From NCBI RefSeq assembly GCF_963678635.1, contig NC_087066.1, positions 7,283,954 to 7,347,953 of the forward strand: DNA of 64,000 nucleotides, given 5' to 3'. Each line of letters begins with the position of its first letter. The first letter of the stretch is position 1. Under the pieces are notes generated by a model, which did no database searches, was not told the origin of the DNA, and saw only the letters and a program-made list of their open reading frames with translations. A program made the translations under genes and the position numbers. Source of the stretch: Symsagittifera roscoffensis. Its lineage: Eukaryota > Xenacoelomorpha > Acoela > Convolutidae. Below are positions 54,831 through 64,000 of this stretch, in pieces.

Positions 54831-55646
54831 ATCAACTGAGTAGTAGAAGAGTGAGCTGATCAGGTGGGGGGGGGGGGGTTTGGTTGCATACCCACATGTT
54901 TTAAGATAAGGAATATCTTAATACTTGGCAAAACCTATAACCTATGTTAATACAATGGAAATCTATTCCCTATCTTAATACATAGCTTGCAGAGCGGATG
55001 TTGTATTCCCTATCTTAAAACATTATTTCTAATTGTGGGAAGGAATCCAGGCCTTCTCCCCACCTCACACGGGCATCAATTTTTTGGTTAAGCGACAGGT
55101 TTTACGATGTTGGTTATGAAGACCAAATATATTTTATCATGGCCTTATAAGTCTGCATGTGAATTTTCATTACAAGCAGACTATGTAATCAAAAAATTTA
55201 CTTGTGAAAATTTGCAGTTTGGGGAAAGGAAAAAGAGCCGGAATTCGCTATGGACTTGAAATATTTGAGCTTTCGACCAATTTTTGGTCTTCGGTCATTT
55301 TCCCAAAAAGGATCGTGCCATTTTTGAATTTAACAGATCAATCGAACGGAGATTTTTTTCTAGTTAGGCAGTTTTATCTGTAATTTTGATAGAAATGTCC
55401 TTTATACTTTCTAATTGTCCAATGTTTATCACATTTTGAAAATTTGCATTACCTCCGGCATCAGTATATTTCAAGAAAAATAATATCAAACAGGTACCTC
55501 CAGCTTCGGCATATATTTTTTTATCAGTGTTTCACATTTTGACTCTTTTAAAGCTTGTTTTTGCCGTTTCATGGCGTGTGTTTGCGAACTCAAAATCTTT
55601 GTATCTGTGTTGATGATTTGATTTCTTGAATTGTTCATATGCGCAG

Positions 55647-55991
55647 GTTCAGTCAACCGACGCTGTACAGCAACTTTCTCCTTCGGGTAACGCTTATGGA
55701 ACAAGTCAGCCGATCGCAATCACTGGTTCTCCGAATCCGAAGCAAAAAGGCGTCCAGTTTGCACAGCCTGGCTTTTCTTTGAATACAGCTCGTCTAAACT
55801 TGGAAAATGCTGCCGCTCATTCAGCGCCAAACAATACTGTTAACTATGGATCACTGGACAGCAGGCGTTACAACAAAATCGGCCATAAAGTGCCATTACA
55901 GTCCATTCCACAGCAATCCCAAATCAGTCCATCTCTCCCACCGTCTTTATTCAATAATATACAACTTGCTTGCTCATATCAAAGTTCAGAG
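55647..55991 (+). CDS. Mitf: Mitf-like exon A (N-terminal region)
   Basis: Acceptor gttcatatgcgcag, donor TCAGAG|gtctgt. 115 codons in phase 0, Gln/Ser/Asn-rich with no domain. The gtctgt donor is weak but the phase fits exon B. Confidence 0.7.
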
Positions 55992-58900
55992 GTCTGTCTT
56001 TTTATTTTTGTCTTTTAGTTTTGAATCGATGAACGTAGTGAAGGCTCTTATATATGTCTTGATGATTTTTTTTTGCTTTTTTCTGGTTCACTTTTCGCGG
56101 TTTGGCTTAAGTTCAGTTCATTTTTTTTGCGTTTAAAGGAAGGCAAACTTCAGTGTCAAACTTCAAAAGTGTAAAGGTCACGAAAAACGTGATCGACTTC
56201 TAATTTCGTAAATGGAACTTGATTATCAGATTTCCCAGCAAAAGAAACTTCATATTTGTTCCAGCTTTTTCATATTGGGTTAATTTTATCGAAAAAGGGT
56301 CAAACATAAATTGCTCTAGAAATTTGAAGAGCTTTGAGGGCATAAATTTGTTCTTTAAAATTCGCAAGTTGAAGTTTTTTCAAAAAATAAGTCAGTTTTG
56401 TTGCTGTTTCCATAAGTTAACTGAATATTTTCGTACTCTATGTTCTTTCTTAACTTATTAAATGACGGTGTTTTTCAAAAAGTGAGAGATGGTGTTTTTG
56501 TAGGATAATGACTCGCTTTTTGCGGACTCCGATTGCATGGAAGATGGTGGCAATGCAACTGCGACACCAGAAGTGGACGATGACGAAGATACCCTGGACC
56601 GCATTAACCCAACAATTGACTTATCACAGGTTTGACTCTACTTAAGACATTTTGAAAAGAAATCGAAATTCGAATTACTTTACCAGCTACATATACAACG
56701 CCAAAAGCAATATATTATACCTGGAGGGAAATCCTAAAGGGCAGTACTGCTCATCGAGTAGGATATCCTGGAGAGTAAAGAGAAGACAGCCAGGATCAAC
56801 TCAACAAACAAATTAAATTAAGGGCTGAAATTAAAAAAACAGGTTTTTAGGTAAATTTGAAAAACTGTTTATAGAGTCTCAAACAACTAACTTATGACAT
56901 TTCATGTATATTAACAGGTATCAAGTCATTTTGTTTTAAATAGTTAAAAGCCTGCACAATTCTAACTGTAAGCGATCTCTGTTTAGCGGTAGTAGAAAAT
57001 TTTGCCACTTTAAGTAAGCCTTTCGCTTTGCTCCTGCTACATGGTCCACTTTTTTGGGAGCAAATTTTTTTGTCCAATCGCAATTCCATAAACAAGTACT
57101 TAAACATCTCAAAAAAGTATAAATCAAAATCAGTAAGCAATTTGTTTTCGTCCATAATTTCCCTAATTGATTCATATCTACGTTTGAAAAAAATTGCTCT
57201 CAAGATTCTTTTTTGTAGTTTCATTATCTCGGTAAGGAAAATATCTAGATAGTTCAAGTTTCCCCTATTTCAGTACCCCCAGTTCCAGCTGATCGAAATT
57301 GGTGACGGTTCAGGCCAGATTATATCTAGCCCTAATTTCAATAACAGCTCGAACTCGACAATTCCGTTTTCCACCTCTTGTCCGGAGAACCTGGCAAGAA
57401 ATCGAACTGAGTTGGCTGAAATCAGTCCGGGTCCAGGTAAAAAAGTTTATTTTCTGATTATGGGCCCAAATAATCGAGGCTTCCTAATAGTTCATACGAT
57501 GTGATTCATGTTAATTGATTTCAGTAGCAGAAAAAGATAAAGACCGGATTAAGAAAGACAATCATAACAAAGGTTTGTGTCTTCACTCACTTCAAAAAAC
57601 ATGTTTTGAGAGCACAATTTGTCAAATTGAGTTTGATTTTCAAGTTGAGAGACGTCGCAGATATCACATCAACGATCGCATCCAGGAATTAGGATTGCTA
57701 TTGCCCCGAAAAGAGTAAGCAGACTTGCATAAACACTTGCATAAAACATGAAATGGTCCATGTGAACAATCTTCCCCCCTGAATTGACCAAGTGAGCAAT
57801 CGCCTCCCAACAATCTCTCCCCCCTAAAATTAAAGGTCAAATTGAAACAGTAAGGCATGCAAGTGCTATGCTCATATCTAATAGGCTGAAAAGTATTACG
57901 TTTAACCAAGTGAACGATCTCTTCATTGATTTGACTAAGGGGGAAATTGTCCACTTGGTCCCATGAAATTAGTACGACAGAAAGCTTCTCTTAGTCATGA
58001 ATCCTATTTTTTCATTTTGGGTACGGAGACAAGGATGGAGAAAATTGACACCTTTGCATAAAAAGGAAGGTTTTTGGTTAATACGGAAAATTTATTCGAT
58101 AGTAATTTATGCGAGAGTACAATGATTTTTAAAGCTTACAGCTCTGCCGCTAAATAATTTCCCCCAAAAATGAAGATGATGTTTGAATGAATTATGACTA
58201 TGTGGTGAAATACACTAGAATGACTAGTGTTGGTGGTAGGGAGATGAAGATCAACAAGGGCAACATCTTGAAGAGTGCCTGTGAGTACGTTCGGGAAGCT
58301 AGACAGCTAGAGGAGGAGTACAAGTTGATGGGATCCAAACTCCAAGACTTCGACAAGGTCGCACAGTGCCTCCTCAGCCGAATCAATGTGAGTAGAAACA
58401 TAGAGAGTTATACTTTCAAGGTAATTTACGTTGAAAATGATTTTTTTTTCTCCAATTTTCTAATGGAATATTTTTTTAAAACTTCTATGTAATCGCTTAG
58501 GAACTGGAGTGTAATTGTAAAAGAGCAGGAGTCTCCTATCCAAAGCCCTCTTCAGACCAGGAAATATCAATGCAAGCGGTCGCCTCCGGACGGCTCTTTG
58601 GAGGCTTGTCAGTCATCAACAACGGACAGCTTCTTAACTCCCTTTCTAATAACCAACCTCAAACTGCCAGCAGCACACCTCCGTTGCCCATTTCCCCACG
58701 TTCGAACTCGTCAAATGCGTTCGAAAAATCAGCTTCTCAGGGGCCTTATTTGAGTCCCCTGGTAGCCGCGAAAAGTCCATCGATGTCAAGGATCCCGACG
58801 GTAACAGGTCCCCGAGGCACTACAGATCAAGCAGCTTCAGATACTAATTCTGAACTTGTCAACTTGCTGAGCACCCAAACTAGCAATGGGCCATCCCTAT

Positions 58901-59634
58901 TACCCTCCTACTTTCACCCTCAGTCTTCGTCCCAGTCCACCCATTGTTTCAACCAATCAGATCACAAGTTGAGAAATGTTCCATCTATCGTCATGACCCC
59001 ATCAAGACAACACTCTTCGCATGTGCCGGTAAGAGCAGTAGTTCCTCAGAACATGCGAATATCAACAGGAAGTCACTCTGTTAGAATATCAGGAAATCAT
59101 TCGAATGTAAAATCAGAGCCGCTGACACCGGCTCCAGCTACGAGCGAGTTCTGTCAAGGTCAAGAAAGGCAGCATTCAGAAGCAGGGAAGTCTTCGGTAT
59201 CTCCGGAAAACTCAAGAAACCAGCAACGTGCTCCGTTCAAACATTCCACTGGTCGGGCAATGACAAAATCTTGCCCTGATCAGCTACCTTCGTCCCTAGC
59301 GGATGTCAAACCAACTAACTTAGGAGGTTCGAATTGTCTTAGCGAAGAGTTGTCAGCGGAGGAAATAAATTTGTGCAACGTAGTGATGGATCTGGACTTC
59401 TCTCCAGATGTTCCAAGCGCACCTTTGGCCTTCGACCCAAATGAGATAGTTCAAACTGCAAGTAACAATGGATCGCAAAGTTTCATGGACCTGCATGAGG
59501 GCAGAAATTACAGGAATAATTGCTTGCCAGATGTGTCCCAGAATTCGCTCGGATGCAATCCAAATGTACCTATCAGTAGTGCCATGGACGACCAGCAATT
59601 TGATTTCGACATGTCAATGGCCGCAAACTATTAG
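55647..59634 (+). CDS. Mitf: MITF/TFE-family bHLH-leucine-zipper transcription factor, 5' exon(s) missing
   Basis: A nuclear factor that binds E-box/M-box (CANNTG) sites as a dimer; in animals the family controls lysosome and pigment-cell genes. Seven exons join in phase to 681 or 684 visible codons. The pre-basic segment KDKDRIKKDNHNK and the basic-helix 1 segment VERRRRYHINDRIQELG carry the family's DNA-contacting His, Glu and Arg. Helix 2 is INKGNILKSACEYV. The zipper up to RINELECNCK aligns with vertebrate MITF without a gap, so the family's zipper register, which restricts partners, is kept. A SCPENL segment before the basic region also matches MITF. The long C-terminal exon is Ser/Asn/Pro-rich, with a sumoylation-type VKSEP and an acidic EELSAEEINL segment. 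No start codon precedes the first exon in frame, so upstream exons must exist. The loop is longer than in vertebrates. Confidence 0.93.
56504..56629 (+). CDS. Mitf: Mitf-like exon B (acidic region)
   Basis: Acceptor gtgtttttgtag, donor TCACAG|gtttga. 42 codons with an acidic run (EVDDDEDTLDRI), plausibly the counterpart of the acidic activation segment of the family. Confidence 0.75.
57274..57436 (+). CDS. Mitf: Mitf-like exon C (pre-basic region)
   Basis: Acceptor cccctatttcag, donor GTCCAG|gtaaaa. Encodes STSCPENLARNRTELAEISP; SCPxNL is shared with MITF/TFE proteins at this position. 163 bp. Confidence 0.85.
57525..57572 (+). CDS. Mitf: Mitf-like exon D (start of basic region)
   Basis: Acceptor ttgatttcag, donor AACAAAG|gtttgt. 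48 bp: VAEKDKDRIKKDNHNK. Confidence 0.88.
57573..57644 (+). other. 72 nt in-frame intron within the basic region
   Basis: Removing it leaves exactly two residues between NHN and ERRRR, as in all MITF/TFE proteins. It is 24 codons long with no stop, so retention would insert 24 residues into the DNA-binding region. The donor is gtttgt and the acceptor gattttcaag. Confidence 0.75.
57645..57714 (+). CDS. Mitf: Mitf-like exon E (basic region and helix 1)
   Basis: Encodes VERRRRYHINDRIQELGLLL; donor AAAGA|gtaagc, phase 2, within the loop of the HLH. Confidence 0.93.
58219..58387 (+). CDS. Mitf: Mitf-like exon F (helix 2 and zipper)
   Basis: Two phase-compatible acceptors nine bases apart, tacactag|a (58218) and gactag|t (58227), both lack a pyrimidine tract. 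Donor CAAT|gtgagt. Encodes MKINKGNILKSACEYV and the first zipper heptads. Confidence 0.88.
58501..59634 (+). CDS. Mitf: Mitf-like exon G (zipper end, C-terminal region, stop)
   Basis: Acceptor ctatgtaatcgcttag. 378 codons including TAG at 59632. It starts ELECNCKRAG, continuing the zipper of exon F. VKSEP at visible residues 510-514 fits a sumoylation site. Confidence 0.93.
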   Translation, partial: ELECNCKRAGVSYPKPSSDQEISMQAVASGRLFGGLSVINNGQLLNSLSNNQPQTASSTPPLPISPRSNSSNAFEKSASQGPYLSPLVAAKSPSMSRIPTVTGPRGTTDQAASDTNSELVNLLSTQTSNGPSLLPSYFHPQSSSQSTHCFNQSDHKLRNVPSIVMTPSRQHSSHVPVRAVVPQNMRISTGSHSVRISGNHSNVKSEPLTPAPATSEFCQGQERQHSEAGKSSVSPENSRNQQRAPFKHSTGRAMTKSCPDQLPSSLADVKPTNLGGSNCLSEELSAEEINLCNVVMDLDFSPDVPSAPLAFDPNEIVQTASNNGSQSFMDLHEGRNYRNNCLPDVSQNSLGCNPNVPISSAMDDQQFDFDMSMAANY

Positions 59635-60927
59635 AAAAATAGAGGGTAATATTTGTCCAAGTAGTGGAATTAATGTATGCTCAAGTTCAAAAATCAAAAG
59701 CATCCAACAAAAATAATCGAAATTTTTGCGAGCTTGCTGTAAGCTGTTCTGTAAAATGATCAATTGTAGTAAGGATATAGTCTCTTAAGCGACTTTTCAC
59801 TCCCTGATTGTTTTTGGAAGCATGGAAAAACAGCATTTTGGCTTTTGAACTCGTTAGGAAGATTTAGTCAATATTTACTGGTGAATATTAAACTGAACTT
59901 GCTCCCCTGTTTTACAGTCTGATTATGGTTGTGCTCTTAGAGCACGATGTGATTAATAATTTTAAATTGTGTAGTGCCTTATCGATATAGATGATTAGAT
60001 ATAATTACATATTGTTTTATGGTTGTAATGTGCATTGAACAGAGTTCACCACATAACCCGAACTTAATCAAAGTTTTGCCAGACATGTTCTTGTGTCTAT
60101 TACAAAACAAGTAGTTGTTTTCGAAGGAGAACTCTGTTCAATTCCTGTTTGAACAAGATATATTTTCCAGGTAGTGTCTGTAGAATCTGATTATCGATTA
60201 GATCATAATCTGAGCAGAATCATGATATTAATTCGAAACTTTAACATGCGGATCTGTTTATTTGTAAAAGGAGCTATAATTGAGTGAATCGCAATTTATT
60301 GGATAGACATTTGAATGAATCGATTGATTTTAAAAACTTGTTTGAAAAAAAACTGTAAACTTAAACAAAATGCAAAACTTATATTGGAATATTACAATGC
60401 AATGTCGATCCGATCAATAGCAGCAGATTTAGGTTTATTGTAACTTTGACAGTTTCGTTGAACCCTTATGCTCCACTAACTTGATTGTTGCATACTTAGA
60501 TAGATTATTTGCGTAGCTTAGTTAGATGTTAGTTAGGGTTAGTTAGATTACTGATATAGTACATATTCGCTTATTGTTCTAATTCGCAGAAAGGACAATT
60601 CACACTTTCACCACATGTTTTTAAGTATAAAAGAGCGAAGTGATTTTCACTTATATAGGTCTTGATACTTTTTCAGGAAGTCTTATAACTTGTTCACGCT
60701 CAAATTTACTACGTTCAAGAATCGAAAGTGAATAAGCAAGCAGGAAAAAATTCAATAGTTTCTGGTGCAAGAAATTTGTCACAACTCATGAACCATTTGC
60801 AGAATTCAAGGAGTGTTCGTTGACCAAAACAAAATAGTTTGTTACTTGTTTTTCCCGAACAATTGATTTTGGATGCTGCACTAAATCTAGAAAAATATAA
60901 TAACAGCGACGCAGCGAGTGAAACAAT

Positions 60928-60971
<44 letters not shown>

Positions 60972-61520
60972 CGACGGTACTTCAAGCTGATTCGGAAATA
61001 TGACTTTTATTATTGTTGAATGCTCTCATTTTTTTCTGGTTCTCGTTCAGATTCGGTAATAGCCAAACTAACCAAAAAAATGTTTTTCCCCTCATTTTTG
61101 TTGTCGAAACTTGCACTTGCACAGCAACTACTACTATCCTTACCCTATTTTGTCTTTTGATTTCTTTTCTGCAAGTGACGCGACGGCAGAAAAGACGTGA
61201 TAGACTTCCAGATTAAAAATTGGATTTAACCAAAATGTTTTCCAGTATTCTAAAAACTTTTGAAATCCAATTAGCTCTAAAACTATGTTCATTTTTTATT
61301 GAAATCTAAAATATTGAAATTTTTTAAAACCAGCGTTTTTGAGTGAATTGACACTTTCTTTACTTAATGTTTGGTATGTGTTTTCTTTGCAAGGTGTTCT
61401 TATTATTTTCTGGCATTTCATTGGATTGATTTGTGATTGTTCTTCCCAGTTTGAGGGCTTGATTTGTTTCAAGTGCTTGACTTAGATAGACAATGTGCCT
61501 GTCCAATTTCAAAAATAAAA
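59635..61520 (+). other. Mitf-like 3' UTR and flank
   Basis: AT-rich, without a coding frame. The first ATTAAA is near 59887 and the first AATAAA at 61514. Which one ends the transcript cannot be decided from sequence. The (GT)20 microsatellite lies within. Confidence 0.45.
60931..60970 (+). repeat. (TG)20 microsatellite
   Basis: Forty bases of uninterrupted TG. Confidence 0.98.
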
Positions 61521-63616
61521 TGAAAAGAGGGTATAACTTGTTTTTAGTAATCTCAATTTCATGAAGTTTTGATTGTTTTCCATATTTTGTTTTTATCCTA
61601 TCGATATCTCGTTTGAAAATTCTATCGCTTAAATGCAGTCTAATCGTTAAAAAAGCAGAAAATTTTTTGAAATGTCAAATGTAGTTTTTATGCATGAGGA
61701 GAAAGGATATGCAAAAAGACTGCTCGTATCAGAGCAAAGGCCTGATTGTTCGGACTGCCCTTTAACTAGTTCCGAACAGTTTTCGTTGAACTAAATGTTG
61801 ACTAACTTCGAATTTCAGGCTGGTAATATCAAATTTGAAGTGTTAAAGTTAGGGTCGTGTATAGAATTAAAACGACCAATTGGCGTGTCTCATTCCAATT
61901 TGAACTATTTTGAAGTAAAAAATGAGCAGATCCGGTAGACAAACCTCATGTTTATGTGCTTGTGTGCACACCCGGAGAGGTACATGCAGGACCAGGGATC
62001 AATCCTCCAAATGAGCAAATATTCGTTTAAAAATTGGTCTGAATCAACAAAGACCCAAGCATATCTTTTCCTCTTTTTTTCGGACCAACAAGGTTTTTTC
62101 AGATACAAATGAGATAAATCGACAATCGTCTTCATCAAAATATTTTATTGCAACAGCAAATAGGAAATGTGTTTTTTCCCATTCCAGTGCATTGCAAGTG
62201 GACGGATTATTCGTTCCAACTTTCGAGCAAAAATTGGAATTTTTATGCTTGGTTCGATTTTTTTTATTCAGTCAGTTTTCGACTTTTTAACTAATCAACT
62301 TGACGGCAATTTTTTATACCCTCTAAAGGATATTGTTATCCGGAGCTCAAATATTTGGAAAATACCTGTGCTCAATTTTTGTGAAGTTGTTTGGATTTGA
62401 AAATTGCTAGTTTGGCCAATTTGGGATAATTAGCGCGAGATATTTTGCGTTCTTAAATCGCGTGTAATCATAATTGAAATGAGGCAAACCATTCAGTTTT
62501 TTTATTAGTACATAGATTGGTCAATTTTGCGTCAAAAAATTGGCCTTTAAATGCACTCGCAACATTAAGGGTTTTGCACTGATATACGAGCGGTCTTGTT
62601 CTGGCGTTATTCGATAAGCATTTATTCGATAATGTTCTCTGGATAGATTAAAAATACCTCCAACAGCGTTTTCCAAATGTTTGCATAAATCATTGGATCA
62701 TTAAAAAAGCAAACATCCCAAAAAACGTACCAATGTTTTTCTAATGGAAATATTTTTCAATATCTTGAAAACAGTTGACACCGTAAAATTCAACAAAGAA
62801 TGCTTTCCAGTCATCAAAGCTTTTTTCATTCCCATTCCAGTTCACATTTTGATTCAAGATGGAATCAAAAGCAATGCAAAACGTAAGATGACTAAAAAGA
62901 GTCGCGGAAGCCGTTAATTTCATGTTAAATTTGAATCATAAATTCGCGTCTTGTTTTCCACCCGATGAAATAATTAGCATGCAATTTTTCGTTTTTTTTA
63001 AAATTAAATTCGAGTTAAGCTGCAACAAGCATAGTGATAGGTTGTACGAGCTGATATAAAACTGATTGAAGTTGAATGAAAACACCAATTGAACAGTTAA
63101 CAGCTCTTACATTTTTCCAGACATCTTGAACTTCAATGTGATGAAATAAAAAGTACACGATATTGAATTCTGTTTTCGTCCAAACCGTCACATAAAGAAT
63201 GAGCAAAGAGAAGCCAGGATCATCCAAGATCCTATTTTCTGATTGTCTCAGCTAACACGTATTTTAAGACCGTTGTGAGCATGAATAAATTCTCTTCAAT
63301 GACACGAGTACTTCTACCAGAAAGGGAGCTTTATTGGATGCCTAGGTTGATCAAAGATTTTGTGATACCACAGCGAGCTTCTGACAGAAATGTCAATGAA
63401 CCGACATTTCTCGGCCCGGCGCTAATAAACGGCTAAAACATGGTTCATAAGGAAAATACGTAATTTATAAGCAAAGCGAAATCTTATCATAGTAACATAT
63501 CACAAAACATCATAAAGTCACTTTTAGTTTATAAATTACAGTTCATTGCTACGAGTGGTACATGGAAAGTACATATAAAGTATGACATAACAACTAACAG
63601 AACATATGAAGGTATT
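61521..63616. other. Non-coding stretch
   Basis: Short open frames only, none with recognisable composition, splice context or domain. I see no repeat shared with the rest of the window. Confidence 0.5.
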
Positions 63617-63804
63617 TTAACTGCTGAGTTCAGTAGTAAAGACCGGCTCTGTTGGACATCGAAAGCACCTCGACGTCTTCCACGTTAGCCGGCTGGAGGT
63701 TGGCGGGTCACTCAGATACCGCGAGACTAAGTCTGAATAGTGTTTCTCAGACTGACGGGAACTTGCCTGTATCCCTATCATCCCGCCGGATAATGGCAAA
63801 CATC
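63617..63804 (-). CDS. Candidate 3'-terminal exon of an unidentified - strand gene
   Basis: On the - strand a possible acceptor (taatacgtag) ends at 63805 and an open frame then runs to a TAA at 63617. It gives a Ser/Thr/Arg-rich tail that includes HYSDLVSRYLSDPPTSSRL and CFRCPTEPVFTTELSS. The GC content is clearly higher than in the surrounding sequence, as in the proven exons. No family is recognised. The pyrimidine tract is poor. The rest of the gene would lie to the right of the window. Confidence 0.3.
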
Positions 63805-64000
63805 CTACGTATTATATTATGATTTATACTGGTCGTATGATCTTCATAGTTGTGGTGCACATAGATGAAAGCAATGGCTTTCAGAAGAAGAGTTAAATGT
63901 TTACCAAACAGTTGTTTTACGTAACGTGATTCTGTTTGCCAATCTGTTCGGATTCAGGATTATAAATTGCTTGGCATATGACAATCATCCATAACTCTCG
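63805..64000. other. No feature seen
   Basis: AT-rich end of the window with no gene or repeat that I can support. Confidence 0.5.

Noticed and set aside
56892-57257. - strand frame of 121 codons between Mitf-like exons B and C
   Set aside because: AT-rich, no start context and no recognisable domain. A weak resemblance to retroelement C-terminal tails (e.g. KLQKRILRAIFF) was noted, but it is too short to support a call.
59353-59598. - strand and alternative-frame ORFs over the last Mitf-like exon
   Set aside because: The + strand frame continues the bHLH-zipper in phase; the others are shadows.

Overview
The window is a piece of animal nuclear DNA: AT-rich, intron-rich and full of interspersed repeats. 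Two multi-exon, nervous-system or developmental type genes lie on the + strand: an ionotropic glutamate receptor (iGluR) and, behind it, an MITF/TFE-family bHLH-zipper transcription factor. Both could be assembled exon by exon with matching splice phases. Together with a Ty3/Gypsy LTR element and hAT-like MITEs this points to a metazoan, most likely an invertebrate; I cannot name the phylum from the sequence alone.

Layout. 1-7502: a Ty3/Gypsy-type LTR retrotransposon on the - strand, with a 2.43 kb 5' LTR, primer-binding site, gag, a protease-integrase ORF that lacks reverse transcriptase/RNase H, polypurine tract, and a 3' LTR cut off after about 59 bp. It abuts a second copy of the integrase C-terminal region in the same orientation. 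7503-12138: non-coding, with copies of several repeat families. 12139-42274: 15 coding exons of the iGluR (790 residues: signal peptide, amino-terminal domain, S1, M1, pore loop, M3 and most of S2). Intron 8 is 14.7 kb and carries MITEs, palindromes, minisatellites and a decayed gene-like segment. 42178-52668: about 83 tandem copies of a 126 bp unit made from the last 97 bp of iGluR exon 15 plus the first 29 bp of the following intron, i.e. an exon/5'-splice-site satellite. It ends in a 200 N assembly gap. The remaining S2 segment and M4 of the receptor are not visible.

52869-55646: non-coding, with a possible short exon, a tRNA-like pol III box pair and repeats. 55647-59634: seven exons of the MITF/TFE factor (5' exon or exons missing), with a 72 nt in-frame, stop-free intron exactly at the DNA-binding basic region. 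59635-63616: 3' UTR and flank with a (GT)20 microsatellite. 63617-63804: a possible terminal exon of an unidentified - strand gene.

The most unusual object is the exon-derived satellite inside the receptor gene. Each copy carries a 5' splice site, and many copies have gained a CAG at the former codon GCC that could act as an acceptor. Other points worth a look are the retained-intron possibility in the bHLH basic region, a His-rich M1-M2 linker and a GluD/NMDA-like Asp in the receptor's ligand site, and an RT-less gag/pol element whose ORFs remain long and open.
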